A model generated the notes under the pieces. It was not told the origin of the DNA, made no database searches, and saw only the letters and a list, made by a program, of their open reading frames with translations. Shown here in pieces: positions 56,879-64,000 of a stretch of DNA of 64,000 nucleotides. This DNA is from an uncultured Draconibacterium sp. (GTDB lineage Bacteria; Bacteroidota; Bacteroidia; Bacteroidales; Prolixibacteraceae): positions 1,116,001-1,180,000 of the forward strand of contig NZ_OY781365.1 of NCBI RefSeq assembly GCF_963676815.1, given 5' to 3'. The position numbers and the translations under genes were made by a program. Numbering within the stretch: position 1 is the first letter of the stretch; each line of letters begins with the position of its first letter.

Positions 56879-58114
56879 ATGGCTGTAAAAAGAAAACATA
56901 TTGTAATAACTGTAGCCGCAATTTGTATTATTGCGATTGCAGCTTTTGCAGGAACGCTGACCACAAGTAAATCGGAAAAATTTTATGTGGTTGAAAAAGG
57001 CCCTTTTGAGGCAACCTTAAATTGCAAAGGAGAAATTAAAGGCTTGGTTGCCACTCCTATTCCCATGCCAAAAATACTTGGCGACAGAGATTTACGAATT
57101 TGGCAACTAAAAATTCTTGATCTTGCCCAGGATGGTAAATACGTTAAAAAAGGTGATTTTATCATGCAGCTTGATGCCAGCCAGATTGTTTCGGGAATGC
57201 GTGAAGAACAGCAAAACCTGGAAACAGAAGAAGCCGATCTGAAAAACGCTAAGATCGACAGCACGGTGCGCCTTACCGAACTTCGTGAAGATATTAAGAA
57301 TGCAAAACTTGATTTGGAATACAATAAAATTGATTTGGAACAATCGATATACGAATCGGCAGCATACCAGCGAAAAGCGCAAATGACCTATAAAAAAGCG
57401 GAAAATGCAATTGCCAAAAAACAACGCGATTATCAGCTTGAGCAAAACAAACTAAAAATGCAGGTAGCCCGGTCTGAAGAAAGAGTAAAACGAAGCCAGG
57501 AACGCATTGGTAAATTTCAGCAAGCCATGCAAGCCGCCCGTATTACTGCACCTGAAGACGGCATTGTAATTTTTGGCGAAAACTGGGATGGCACAAAATA
57601 CAGTAAAGACGGCGATATCTCAACCTGGTCGTTTGGTCCGCCAATTGCCACGTTACCCGACATGTCGGAAGTAATTTCGGAAACCTATGTTAAAGAAATC
57701 GATATCTCGAAAATAAACGTTGGCGATAAAGTCAGAGTTTCGTTTGATGCTTTGGAAGAAGTAACGATTAATGGCGAAATTAAATCGATTGCGCGTGTTG
57801 GAGAAGATCATAAAGATTTTGACATGAAAGTGTTTAAAGTTATCATTCATCTGAATGATACTAACGATGGATTAAAACCGGCAATGTCGAGCAATAACGA
57901 AATAATTCTGGCTAGTGAAGATGAAGCCGTTTTTGTTCCTTTAAAAGCAGTAGTAAGCGAAAACGGAGAAGATTTTGTGTATGTGTCGGTACACAATAAC
58001 AAACAAAAAACACCCATTACTACCGGCGTTGAAAATGATGAATTTGTGCTTGTAAAAAGCGGGCTGAATGAAGGAGATAAAGTAATCCTGAATCCGCAAC
58101 AGCAAGAAATTTAA
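56879..58114 (+). CDS. Second HlyD-family periplasmic adaptor
   Basis: 411 residues with a membrane anchor (about 7-26), lipoyl halves, a helical hairpin of about 110 residues rich in Lys/Glu/Gln, and a beta-barrel domain (Asn-Val-Gly-Asp-Lys-Val-Arg-Val-Ser-Phe-Asp-Ala). It is clearly related to the adaptor at 52589 (both have Glu-Lys-Gly-Pro-Phe-Glu or Met-Lys-Gly-Pro-Phe-Glu after the anchor and Ser-Ile-Tyr-Glu-Ser in the hairpin), so the two arose by an old duplication. Two adaptors could form a mixed ring. Last gene of the operon, followed by a strong terminator. Confidence 0.9.
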   Translation: MAVKRKHIVITVAAICIIAIAAFAGTLTTSKSEKFYVVEKGPFEATLNCKGEIKGLVATPIPMPKILGDRDLRIWQLKILDLAQDGKYVKKGDFIMQLDASQIVSGMREEQQNLETEEADLKNAKIDSTVRLTELREDIKNAKLDLEYNKIDLEQSIYESAAYQRKAQMTYKKAENAIAKKQRDYQLEQNKLKMQVARSEERVKRSQERIGKFQQAMQAARITAPEDGIVIFGENWDGTKYSKDGDISTWSFGPPIATLPDMSEVISETYVKEIDISKINVGDKVRVSFDALEEVTINGEIKSIARVGEDHKDFDMKVFKVIIHLNDTNDGLKPAMSSNNEIILASEDEAVFVPLKAVVSENGEDFVYVSVHNNKQKTPITTGVENDEFVLVKSGLNEGDKVILNPQQQEI

Positions 58115-58134
58115 AATAACAAAACCCCAATACC

Positions 58135-58165
58135 AAAAACGGGCTGAATATTCAGCCCGTTTTTT
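58135..58165 (+). terminator. Rho-independent terminator of the efflux operon
   Basis: A perfect 10-bp stem (ACGGGCTGAA/TTCAGCCCGT at 58139-58160, two-base loop TA) followed by six T. It ends 16 bases before the next start codon. Confidence 0.9.
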
Positions 58166-58180
58166 ATTTAAATTCGCGCC

Positions 58181-59404
58181 ATGCAGCAATCAGCACATCC
58201 GAACATATATTTGTTTAATCCTACTTGCGAATATGCCGTTGGCAATGGCAATGCATCGTGGCATCCCAATAAAATTCTTCAAAAAATGGAAGCCGACCTG
58301 GCCACTCTCCCACTTTATTTTGCTGCCGAAAACGACTTTGTAATTGTTCCCCATCTTCCCGAAAGTGAATTTTTCAAACACTTGCAAAAAGTTGGAATTA
58401 CACCTCCGCATTTTGTTACCGAAAAACAACTGCAGAACAGTCCGCCGGAACAAATTGGCCAGCTTAAGCCCTGGGGATGGAGTCCGGCAGTGCATAAACG
58501 GCTGGAGAATTTAAAACCCAAATGCCAGACAGAGTTTAAAAATACACCTGTATTTAACTGGAAACCGGAATACCGCGAACTTTACTCGAAGAAATTTGCG
58601 CTTCAGATTTTACATCAATTGGTAGACAATTATCAATCGCCAAATTTTATCGGCAAAAACGAAATTACCGAAGTTTGCAAAACACAGGATCAGATTGAAA
58701 AACTGTTGGCAAAGTGGGATAAACTGATGGTTAAAGCACCGTGGAGCAGCTCGGGGCGTGGATTGCAGCCAATTACCAAGCAGCCAATCCACGACAAAGT
58801 TTGGGAAAAATTACTCGGAATTGTGAAAGAACAGGGCTATGCCATTGTTGAAGCTTTTCAGAATAAAGAGCTTGATCTGGCTTTTCAGTTTGAGCTAAAA
58901 GCCGGCGAAATCAACTTCCTGGGCACCAGTAATTTTTCGGCTGATAAAAAAGGACAGTACCTCGGCAACAGCCTTAACGGATTACCCGACGAATTGGATA
59001 AAGATGTAAAAGGTTTTGCAGAAGAAATGTCGTTGCTGATTGTTCCTGCACTAAAAAAAGAAATCGGCAAAAGTGATTTGGCAAAAAATTATGAAGGCTT
59101 TTTTGGTGTTGACACATTAATTTTCAGAGACGACAACAACACTTTAAAAATAAATCCCTGCCTCGAAATTAATGTTCGTCACAACATGGGATTGCTCTCG
59201 CTCTACCTTGAAAAATTTATCGCTCCTACAAAAAAAGGACGTTTCAGGATGTTCTACAATCCCAAACAATATTTTGCCGATTTTTGCCTGCAAATGAACC
59301 ACAACTACCCACTGGTTTTGGAAAAAGAAAAAATTATATCCGGTTTCTTCCCGTTAACAGCATATTCCAAAAGCACACAATTTGGTGCTTACATTTTAGT
59401 GTAA
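58181..59404 (+). CDS. Uncharacterised protein, ATP-grasp-like
   Basis: 407 residues, no signal peptide or membrane segment. The segment Val-Lys-Ala-Pro-Trp-Ser-Ser-Ser-Gly-Arg-Gly-Leu (184-195) looks like the ATP-grasp lysine plus glycine-rich loop. Gly-Val-Asp-Thr-Leu-Ile-Phe (309-315) and Cys-Leu-Glu-Ile-Asn-Val-Arg-His-Asn-Met-Gly (327-337) resemble the metal-binding Glu/Asn end of that fold. The N-terminal Phe-Asn-Pro-Thr-Cys-Glu-Tyr-Ala-Val-Gly-Asn-Gly (12-23) looks conserved but I cannot place it. A carboxylate-amine ligase role is inferred from motifs only. It begins right after a terminator. Confidence 0.7.
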   Translation: MQQSAHPNIYLFNPTCEYAVGNGNASWHPNKILQKMEADLATLPLYFAAENDFVIVPHLPESEFFKHLQKVGITPPHFVTEKQLQNSPPEQIGQLKPWGWSPAVHKRLENLKPKCQTEFKNTPVFNWKPEYRELYSKKFALQILHQLVDNYQSPNFIGKNEITEVCKTQDQIEKLLAKWDKLMVKAPWSSSGRGLQPITKQPIHDKVWEKLLGIVKEQGYAIVEAFQNKELDLAFQFELKAGEINFLGTSNFSADKKGQYLGNSLNGLPDELDKDVKGFAEEMSLLIVPALKKEIGKSDLAKNYEGFFGVDTLIFRDDNNTLKINPCLEINVRHNMGLLSLYLEKFIAPTKKGRFRMFYNPKQYFADFCLQMNHNYPLVLEKEKIISGFFPLTAYSKSTQFGAYILV

Positions 59405-59414
59405 TTCTGTGGTC

Positions 59415-59444
59415 TTGATTTTAACTTCATTTTTTTTACCTTTA
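59415..59444 (+). promoter_or_regulatory. Bacteroidetes-type promoter for ppk2
   Basis: TTG at 59415-59417, a 19-base spacer and TACCTTTA at 59437-59444 (seven of eight to TAnnTTTG). It lies inside the longer possible reading frame from 59409 and so supports the start at 59469. Confidence 0.6.
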
Positions 59445-59468
59445 AATGAACGAATTAACCGGGCTACT

Positions 59469-60278
59469 ATGGAAAATCAAGAAGGAAAGTACACTAAAAA
59501 AGGAAAGCTCTCGAAAAAATTTTACGAAAATGAACTCAACCGTCTGCAAATTGAATTGGTGCGTTTGCAGGAATGGATAAAATTTAAAGGCTTAAAAGTT
59601 GTGGTAATATTTGAAGGCCGCGATGCTGCCGGAAAAGGTGGAACCATAAAACGTATTATTCAAACCCTGAATCCACGAATTTGCCGGGTTGTTGCATTGG
59701 GCACACCAACCGAACGCGAAAAAACGCAATGGTATTTTCAACGTTACACTCCGCACCTCCCGGCTGCCGGCGAAATGGTTTTGTTCGACCGAAGTTGGTA
59801 TAACCGTGCCGGAGTTGAAAAAGTAATGGGCTTTTGCACCAACGAGGAATATTGGGAGTTTCTTCGCGCTTGTCCGAATTTCGAACGCATGTTAATCCGC
59901 TCGGGTATCATTCTTATAAAGTATTGGTTTTCGGTAAGCCAGGATGAACAGGAAAAACGATTCCGATCGAGGCTGAACGAACCCACAAAAAGATGGAAAC
60001 TAAGCCCGATGGATATAAAATCTATGGAAAAATTTGAAGAGTATTCAAAAGCCAAAGATGAGATGTTTGCCTACACCGATACAAAAATTAGCCCATGGTT
60101 TATGGTTGATGCCGACGATAAAAAACGTGCACGATTAAACTGCATCCATCATCTGCTATCATCAATTCCTTATAAGGAACTGGAACAAAAAGAAATTGTG
60201 CTTCCCGAGCGACAGGAAAGGCAGGGATACATTCGTCCTCCGTTAGATGAAATGACCTACGTTCCTGAAGTTTATTAA
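59469..60278 (+). CDS. ppk2: Polyphosphate kinase 2 family protein
   Basis: 269 residues from the ATG at 59469. Walker A is Gly50-Arg-Asp-Ala-Ala-Gly-Lys-Gly-Gly, Walker B includes Asp108-Arg-Ser-Trp-Tyr-Asn-Arg, and the lid carries Arg-Phe-Arg-Ser-Arg-Leu-Asn and Lys-Arg-Trp-Lys-Leu-Ser-Pro-Met-Asp, as in one-domain PPK2 enzymes. These use polyphosphate to phosphorylate nucleoside mono- or diphosphates, or the reverse. The class cannot be settled from motifs alone. Lone gene with its own promoter; the convergent DUF1338 gene follows. Confidence 0.93.
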   Translation: MENQEGKYTKKGKLSKKFYENELNRLQIELVRLQEWIKFKGLKVVVIFEGRDAAGKGGTIKRIIQTLNPRICRVVALGTPTEREKTQWYFQRYTPHLPAAGEMVLFDRSWYNRAGVEKVMGFCTNEEYWEFLRACPNFERMLIRSGIILIKYWFSVSQDEQEKRFRSRLNEPTKRWKLSPMDIKSMEKFEEYSKAKDEMFAYTDTKISPWFMVDADDKKRARLNCIHHLLSSIPYKELEQKEIVLPERQERQGYIRPPLDEMTYVPEVY

Positions 60279-60282
60279 ATTG

Positions 60283-60306
60283 AAAAAGGGAAGCTCCTGG
60301 CTTCCC
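60283..60306 (-). terminator. Terminator of the DUF1338 gene
   Basis: Read on the minus strand, the 7-bp stem GGGAAGC/GCTTCCC (60288-60306, loop of five) is followed by TTTTTCAATTT. It lies 27 bases after the stop codon of the gene at 60333. Confidence 0.75.
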
Positions 60307-60332
60307 CTCATTCCATTTTCTCCTCCATCTTA

Positions 60333-61256
60333 TTAATTATCTCTTGTTCGGGTCATGTCGAACAGGTGCTTTGCCTGCTCGCCCAAAAACCCCGTAAACA
60401 ATTTTTCTTCACCATTTTCAACAATTAAACCTCGCTCTGCTAATTCGTAATAAGCGTAAGTCCAAGACATCTTTTCCAATCCATCATCACCCTTTACGTC
60501 AACTTCTTCTTTTACCGCCAAGGTTGCCGATTGCCTTAACTTACTACCTTTTTCTCCCTCAAGAGCTTCTTTCATCGGTATTCCTGCCTCTGCCAATCCT
60601 TGGCAGGTACTGGCTAAATCGGGCCATTCCTTCACATTCTGATGATTGATAAAAGCAGTAAAGTGATTGACTGCATTACCATGTAAAAGTACCCAGGCGG
60701 CATATTGCGATACATCGTTTATTTTCAGCACGTCGTCTTTGTGAGGAACATTCCATGGTCTCCGAAAATATTGTGCCAGGTCGTTTACCAAAGCTTCTCC
60801 TGCTACTCGCGGCAATTCTCCTTTTTCTTTTAGCATTGATAATAACCCGATGCTCTCATCCGATAATAAATAGGGCGTATCTTTTACGGTACGTTTTATA
60901 ACCAGCTGCGCCCACTCCGGCAATTGATCAACTTCAAGTTGGCTAATAAATAATTTAGGGAACATCGGATCAGGATGTTCAAAGTGAACTGCCTTTAGTT
61001 TTTTCTTTTTGAAATCATATTTTTCAACCGTAAAGTACTCAAGACTTGAGATAATATGTTTTATTGCCCTAATCCCTTCAGGCTGTTCGCCAGTGTGTGT
61101 ATTAAAGGTTCTGAAAGCAATATGATCATTAACGACCTGCCCTCCCTTTTTAAGTACCAGTCGCTGGTATTCCCGGGCATATGAAACCCGTTCTAAATAC
61201 ATTGTCCAAAGCCGGGAAAGCAATGCGCCTGTAATTTCTTTTGCTGTAACTTTCAT
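60333..61256 (-). CDS. DUF1338 family protein (2-oxoadipate dioxygenase/decarboxylase-like)
   Basis: 307 residues. The family is recognised from Asn-Asp-His45-Ile-Ala-Phe-Arg49-Thr-Phe (a His-x3-Arg pair as in HglS: metal ligand and substrate Arg) and Asn-His-Phe-Thr-Ala-Phe-Ile-Asn-His in the second half. The characterised relative HglS converts 2-oxoadipate to D-2-hydroxyglutarate in lysine breakdown. Whether this shorter protein does the same is not known; no other lysine-catabolic genes lie next to it except the distant KamA-like gene at the right edge. Monocistronic with its own terminator. Confidence 0.85.
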   Translation of the reverse strand: MKVTAKEITGALLSRLWTMYLERVSYAREYQRLVLKKGGQVVNDHIAFRTFNTHTGEQPEGIRAIKHIISSLEYFTVEKYDFKKKKLKAVHFEHPDPMFPKLFISQLEVDQLPEWAQLVIKRTVKDTPYLLSDESIGLLSMLKEKGELPRVAGEALVNDLAQYFRRPWNVPHKDDVLKINDVSQYAAWVLLHGNAVNHFTAFINHQNVKEWPDLASTCQGLAEAGIPMKEALEGEKGSKLRQSATLAVKEEVDVKGDDGLEKMSWTYAYYELAERGLIVENGEEKLFTGFLGEQAKHLFDMTRTRDN

Positions 61257-61345
61257 ACTGTAGCTTTTTTCTTTTAAACATAAAAAGCACAGCTTTTGTT
61301 ACTAAAAAGCAGATGTTTAAGAGTATAGGATAATTGAAGAAAAAA

Positions 61346-62263
61346 CTATAACACGGGCTTGTGCTGTTCGGTATTTTTCATAAACGCCAGCACGTCGTCT
61401 TTTGTAAACGAACTGGTTGCACCTCTTTTGGTGGTATTTAGGGCACCCACTGCATTACCAAATTTCAGGGCTTCATCAACCGATTTTCCATTGAGGTAAT
61501 AATGCAAAAATCCGGCTGCAAATGCCATTCCCGATCCAACATTATCAACCGCTTTTAAGTTATAACCCGGCTCAAAAAATACACCATCAGTAGCATGCAA
61601 TGCCAATACTCCAATGCTTCCGCGGGTAATAATTACAATATCAATTTTATAATCTGCTGATAAGGCACGTGCAAAATCTTCAATGCTGGAGTATTCAATT
61701 TCCAGTTTGTCGGCCAGAAATTCGATTTCTTTCTCTTTTATGCGTACCACGTTAGCCGCTTTTAGTAAACGCTTTACTACCTTTCTACTGAAAAAGTGTT
61801 CGAATAATTTGAGGTCGAAAAAATGCAGCGAATCCGGCGATTCTTTAATTAATTCTCGTAATGTATTTTTCGACAGGCCAAAGCGTTGTGGCAATAAACC
61901 AAAAACCAGGCAATCGGCTTTGCGAACCAGTTTTAAAGCTTCGGCCGAAAATTCAATATGATCAAAAGCAACATCGTGAGCCACTTTGTAAACTGCTTCT
62001 TCGTTTTCGTCGAAACTTACTTCAACTGTTCCGGTTTTAAATACCGGATCGAGCTGAACATTTTTGTCTGAAATACCCAGTTTAATTAATTCTTCAATAG
62101 CTTCGGCTCCCAAATCGTCGTCGCCAACACGCGAAAGCAGATAACCTTTTTCGCCCAATGAGTTACACCGAAAAACGAAATTAGAGGGCGTACCCCCCAA
62201 TACTTTACCATTAGGTAAAATATCCCAAACTACTTCTCCGAATGCAACTATTTTTTTAGCCAT
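61346..62263 (-). CDS. PfkB-family carbohydrate kinase (fructokinase-like)
   Basis: 305 residues from the ATG at 62263; the TTG at 62335 would add 24 residues that do not look conserved. The N-terminal Ala-Phe-Gly-Glu-Val-Val-Trp-Asp-Ile-Leu-Pro and Gly-Gly-Thr-Pro-Ser-Asn-Phe bind the sugar. The C-terminal Asp-Asn-Val-Gly-Ser-Gly-Met-Ala-Phe-Ala-Ala-Gly contains the anion-hole region. In most PfkB kinases this last motif reads Asp-Thr-x-Gly-Ala-Gly-Asp, with Asp as catalytic base. Here the base position is Met in Gly-Ser-Gly-Met, which is odd and may mean altered or lost activity. Likely substrate class: fructose or another ketose. Confidence 0.85.
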   Translation of the reverse strand: MAKKIVAFGEVVWDILPNGKVLGGTPSNFVFRCNSLGEKGYLLSRVGDDDLGAEAIEELIKLGISDKNVQLDPVFKTGTVEVSFDENEEAVYKVAHDVAFDHIEFSAEALKLVRKADCLVFGLLPQRFGLSKNTLRELIKESPDSLHFFDLKLFEHFFSRKVVKRLLKAANVVRIKEKEIEFLADKLEIEYSSIEDFARALSADYKIDIVIITRGSIGVLALHATDGVFFEPGYNLKAVDNVGSGMAFAAGFLHYYLNGKSVDEALKFGNAVGALNTTKRGATSSFTKDDVLAFMKNTEQHKPVL

Positions 62264-62437
62264 AATTCTACTTTCGGATGCAAATGTAAAAATTAATGAA
62301 AAGCTAACAAAAGGCAGATTCTTGCTCTTTAACAAAATAATTATAACTAAATTTTAATTGGCTGATAATGAACACTTTTTATTGCAAAAAAAATCTCACC
62401 AAAGAACAAATTTTACGCCGGAACGTTTGATTTAATT

Positions 62438-63052
62438 ATGAACTATTTAGCACATCTACACCTATCGGGTGAGTCGGAAAAAATGCTTGTTGGAAATTTT
62501 ATTGGCGATTACATAAAAGGCAACAAGTATTTGCAATTCGAAAGTGAAATTGCCAAAGGCATTTTACTGCACCGCCAAATAGATTCGTATACTGACGCAC
62601 ATCCTATACAAAGAGAAGCACGCCTGGTGTTTCGTCACGAGTTTGGCTTGTATTCGGGCATTGTTGTCGATTTTATTTACGATCATTTTTTGGCTAAGAA
62701 CTGGGAAAAATACTCCGCTGTTGGTTTACCGGTTTTTGCCAAACGTGTTCATGCAATCTTGCTGTCTCATTTTAGTGTACTGCCTGTTCGGGTTCAGGGA
62801 TTTTTACCTTTTCTTATTCAGAACAAGCGCCTGCTTTCGTATGCCTCGGTTGAGGGAATTATTCAATCATTGAAAATAATGGGCAAACATTCCAGTCTTC
62901 CATCAAAATCTGAAAAAGTTGAATCCATTCTTCTGAATAACTATGCTGAGCTGGAATTGAACTTTACAGCCTTTTTTAACGAGCTGCTTAATTTTGTTTC
63001 CGAAATACATAACGTAGAAATAAAAAAGCCCGATTATACAACCGGGCTCTGA
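62438..63052 (+). CDS. Acyl carrier protein phosphodiesterase (DUF479, AcpH-like)
   Basis: 204 residues, close to the ~193 of E. coli AcpH. Met-Asn-Tyr-Leu-Ala-His-Leu-His-Leu-Ser at the start, Gly-Asn-Phe-Ile-Gly-Asp-Tyr-Ile-Lys-Gly and Gly-Ile-Leu-Leu-His-Arg-Gln-Ile-Asp-Ser-Tyr-Thr-Asp, followed by Asp-Phe-Ile-Tyr-Asp-His-Phe-Leu-Ala, carry the His and Asp residues of this HD-like metal phosphodiesterase. It removes 4'-phosphopantetheine from acyl carrier protein. The 3' end overlaps the terminator of the convergent radical SAM gene. Confidence 0.88.
   Translation: MNYLAHLHLSGESEKMLVGNFIGDYIKGNKYLQFESEIAKGILLHRQIDSYTDAHPIQREARLVFRHEFGLYSGIVVDFIYDHFLAKNWEKYSAVGLPVFAKRVHAILLSHFSVLPVRVQGFLPFLIQNKRLLSYASVEGIIQSLKIMGKHSSLPSKSEKVESILLNNYAELELNFTAFFNELLNFVSEIHNVEIKKPDYTTGL
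63021..63048 (-). terminator. Terminator of the KamA-like gene, inside the 3' end of the AcpH-like gene
   Basis: Read on the minus strand, AGCCCG/CGGGCT (63027-63032 and 63043-63048, ten-base loop) is followed by TTTTTTATTT. It lies about 20 bases after the stop of the radical SAM gene and inside the last codons of the opposite gene. Confidence 0.75.
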
Positions 63053-63068
63053 ATGTCATCAATCGCAA

Positions 63069-64000
63069 TTAAGCAAGTAATTCGAGAAAGGCTTGTTCGT
63101 AAAAGAAGTTCGATTCGCCAAAAGCCGGTTTCAAATCGTCGAGCCAGATTGCATCCGGATCAAACTCGGCAAAAAACGGTCGTCCCACCCAGTTCGGATC
63201 ACGTCCTTGCAAAAAGTTTAATACAAATGCTTTCTTCCCAGCCACTTCGCTTACTCCAACAATTTGTACTTTTCCCGGGTTGCACGACATACTTGGCCCT
63301 TTAACAGTACGACAAACGCCACTAACCTGATTGTAGGCACTTCTGAAAATTTTCCAGGCTCTGTCGAGCGTAACGGCAAAATAATCTTGTGCTCCGGTAT
63401 TTCTGGCGATAAACATGTAGTATGGAATTATTCCCAATTTCACCTGTTCTTTCCAGTTTTCGGCCCAAATATCGCTATGATCGTTAATATGATGTAGTAA
63501 CGGCGATTGCGAACGAATTTGTACTCCCGCACCAGTCAATCGTTTTACCGCCTTCTGGACGGCCACAGTTTTCAATTCTCCCGGATGATTGAAGTGTGCC
63601 ATCAATGCAATGTTAATTCCCCTCTTTTTAACCTTCTCGAATAGTCGCATTAAATCATCCGCATCTTCGTCGGTTGTATAACGATAAGGCCAGTAGGCCA
63701 ACGATTTTGTTCCGATACGAATGTTGCGCAAGTTTGGAATATCGGCCTCTAGAATAGCATTAAAATAAGTCTCAAAGAATTTGGTTTTCATCACCGCCGG
63801 ATCGCCTCCTGTAAACAGTACATCGCTTACGTGTGGATTGGCTTTCAGGTATTCAACTAAGGTGTCTGCCTCTTTCATGGCAAACTTAAAATCGTTTAGC
63901 GCAAACTGTGGCCACCGAAAACAAAATGTGCAATATGCATGACAGGTTTGTCCCTGAGTTGGGAAAAACAACATGGTTTCGCGGTACTTGTGTTGGATTC
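63069..64000 (-). CDS. KamA-family radical SAM protein (lysine 2,3-aminomutase-like), 5' end outside window
   Basis: The frame continues past the internal Met at 63974 to the window edge (Tyr-Arg-Glu-Thr precede it), so the N-terminus is missing. The radical SAM cluster motif Cys-His-Ala-Tyr-Cys-Thr-Phe-Cys-Phe-Arg-Trp-Pro lies near the left end of the visible protein. Phe-Thr-Gly-Gly-Asp-Pro-Ala is the SAM-binding Gly-Gly-Asp-Pro motif. Met-Ala-His-Phe-Asn-His-Pro-Gly-Glu and Arg-Ser-Gln-Ser-Pro-Leu-Leu are typical of the lysine aminomutase/EpmB group. The C-terminus is longer than EpmB and its substrate may not be lysine. The visible part is 310 residues. Confidence 0.88.
   Translation of the reverse strand, partial: IQHKYRETMLFFPTQGQTCHAYCTFCFRWPQFALNDFKFAMKEADTLVEYLKANPHVSDVLFTGGDPAVMKTKFFETYFNAILEADIPNLRNIRIGTKSLAYWPYRYTTDEDADDLMRLFEKVKKRGINIALMAHFNHPGELKTVAVQKAVKRLTGAGVQIRSQSPLLHHINDHSDIWAENWKEQVKLGIIPYYMFIARNTGAQDYFAVTLDRAWKIFRSAYNQVSGVCRTVKGPSMSCNPGKVQIVGVSEVAGKKAFVLNFLQGRDPNWVGRPFFAEFDPDAIWLDDLKPAFGESNFFYEQAFLELLA

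Overview
The window looks like chromosomal DNA of a Bacteroidota bacterium, most likely a marine or sediment Bacteroidia/Marinilabiliales-type organism. The evidence is internal. There is a type IX secretion (T9SS) type-B C-terminal domain, a PorP/SprF-family outer membrane protein and a TPR/PD40 protein. Several upstream regions carry the Bacteroidetes promoter pattern TTG-N18/19-TAnnTTTG. Coding DNA is moderately AT-rich. No rRNA, tRNA or CRISPR array was recognised.

Layout. (1) 1-2760 is an accessory, AT-rich stretch: a 5' part of a small exported protein, a complete IS3-family (IS407-like) insertion sequence with inverted repeats and a 4-bp target duplication, and a TraB/GumN-type lipoprotein. 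The IS sits inside a larger imperfect palindrome that resembles an attC-like or cassette-boundary element. (2) 2746-3377 is an intergenic region holding an array of GTAC-N4-GTAC palindromes with an exact 21-bp period; this is the least explained structure in the window. (3) 3378-15719 holds ordinary metabolic and envelope genes: a PepSY-type membrane protein, a HAD hydrolase, the NAD(P)HX repair enzyme Nnr, two DUF819 membrane proteins, a membrane-tethered receiver domain, a hydrolase-hydrolase-GNAT operon, a lipoprotein ADP-ribosylglycohydrolase, and a tandem pair of outer-membrane proteins whose second copy is broken by one amber codon.

(4) 16093-47558 is the dominant locus: a giant surface protein gene of about 29 kb (about 9,730 codons if intact). 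It encodes a signal peptide, dozens of cysteine-containing HYR/Ig-like modules, about 17 divergent Calx-beta-like modules, 23 nearly identical 113-residue Calx-beta-like repeats, cadherin/VCBS-like modules and a T9SS type-B C-terminal domain. As given, the reading frame is broken in several places inside the near-identical repeats. The length errors sum to +117 bp, so the original frame is restored downstream. A PorP/SprF-family gene and a TPR/PD40 gene follow directly and probably serve the secretion or surface anchoring of this protein.

(5) 47559-64000 is housekeeping and transport: gpsA, pgi, a DMT transporter, a four-gene efflux operon (adaptor, MacB-like permease without ATPase, TolC, second adaptor), an ATP-grasp-like protein, PPK2, a DUF1338 protein, a PfkB sugar kinase, an ACP phosphodiesterase and a 5'-truncated KamA-type radical SAM protein running off the right edge.
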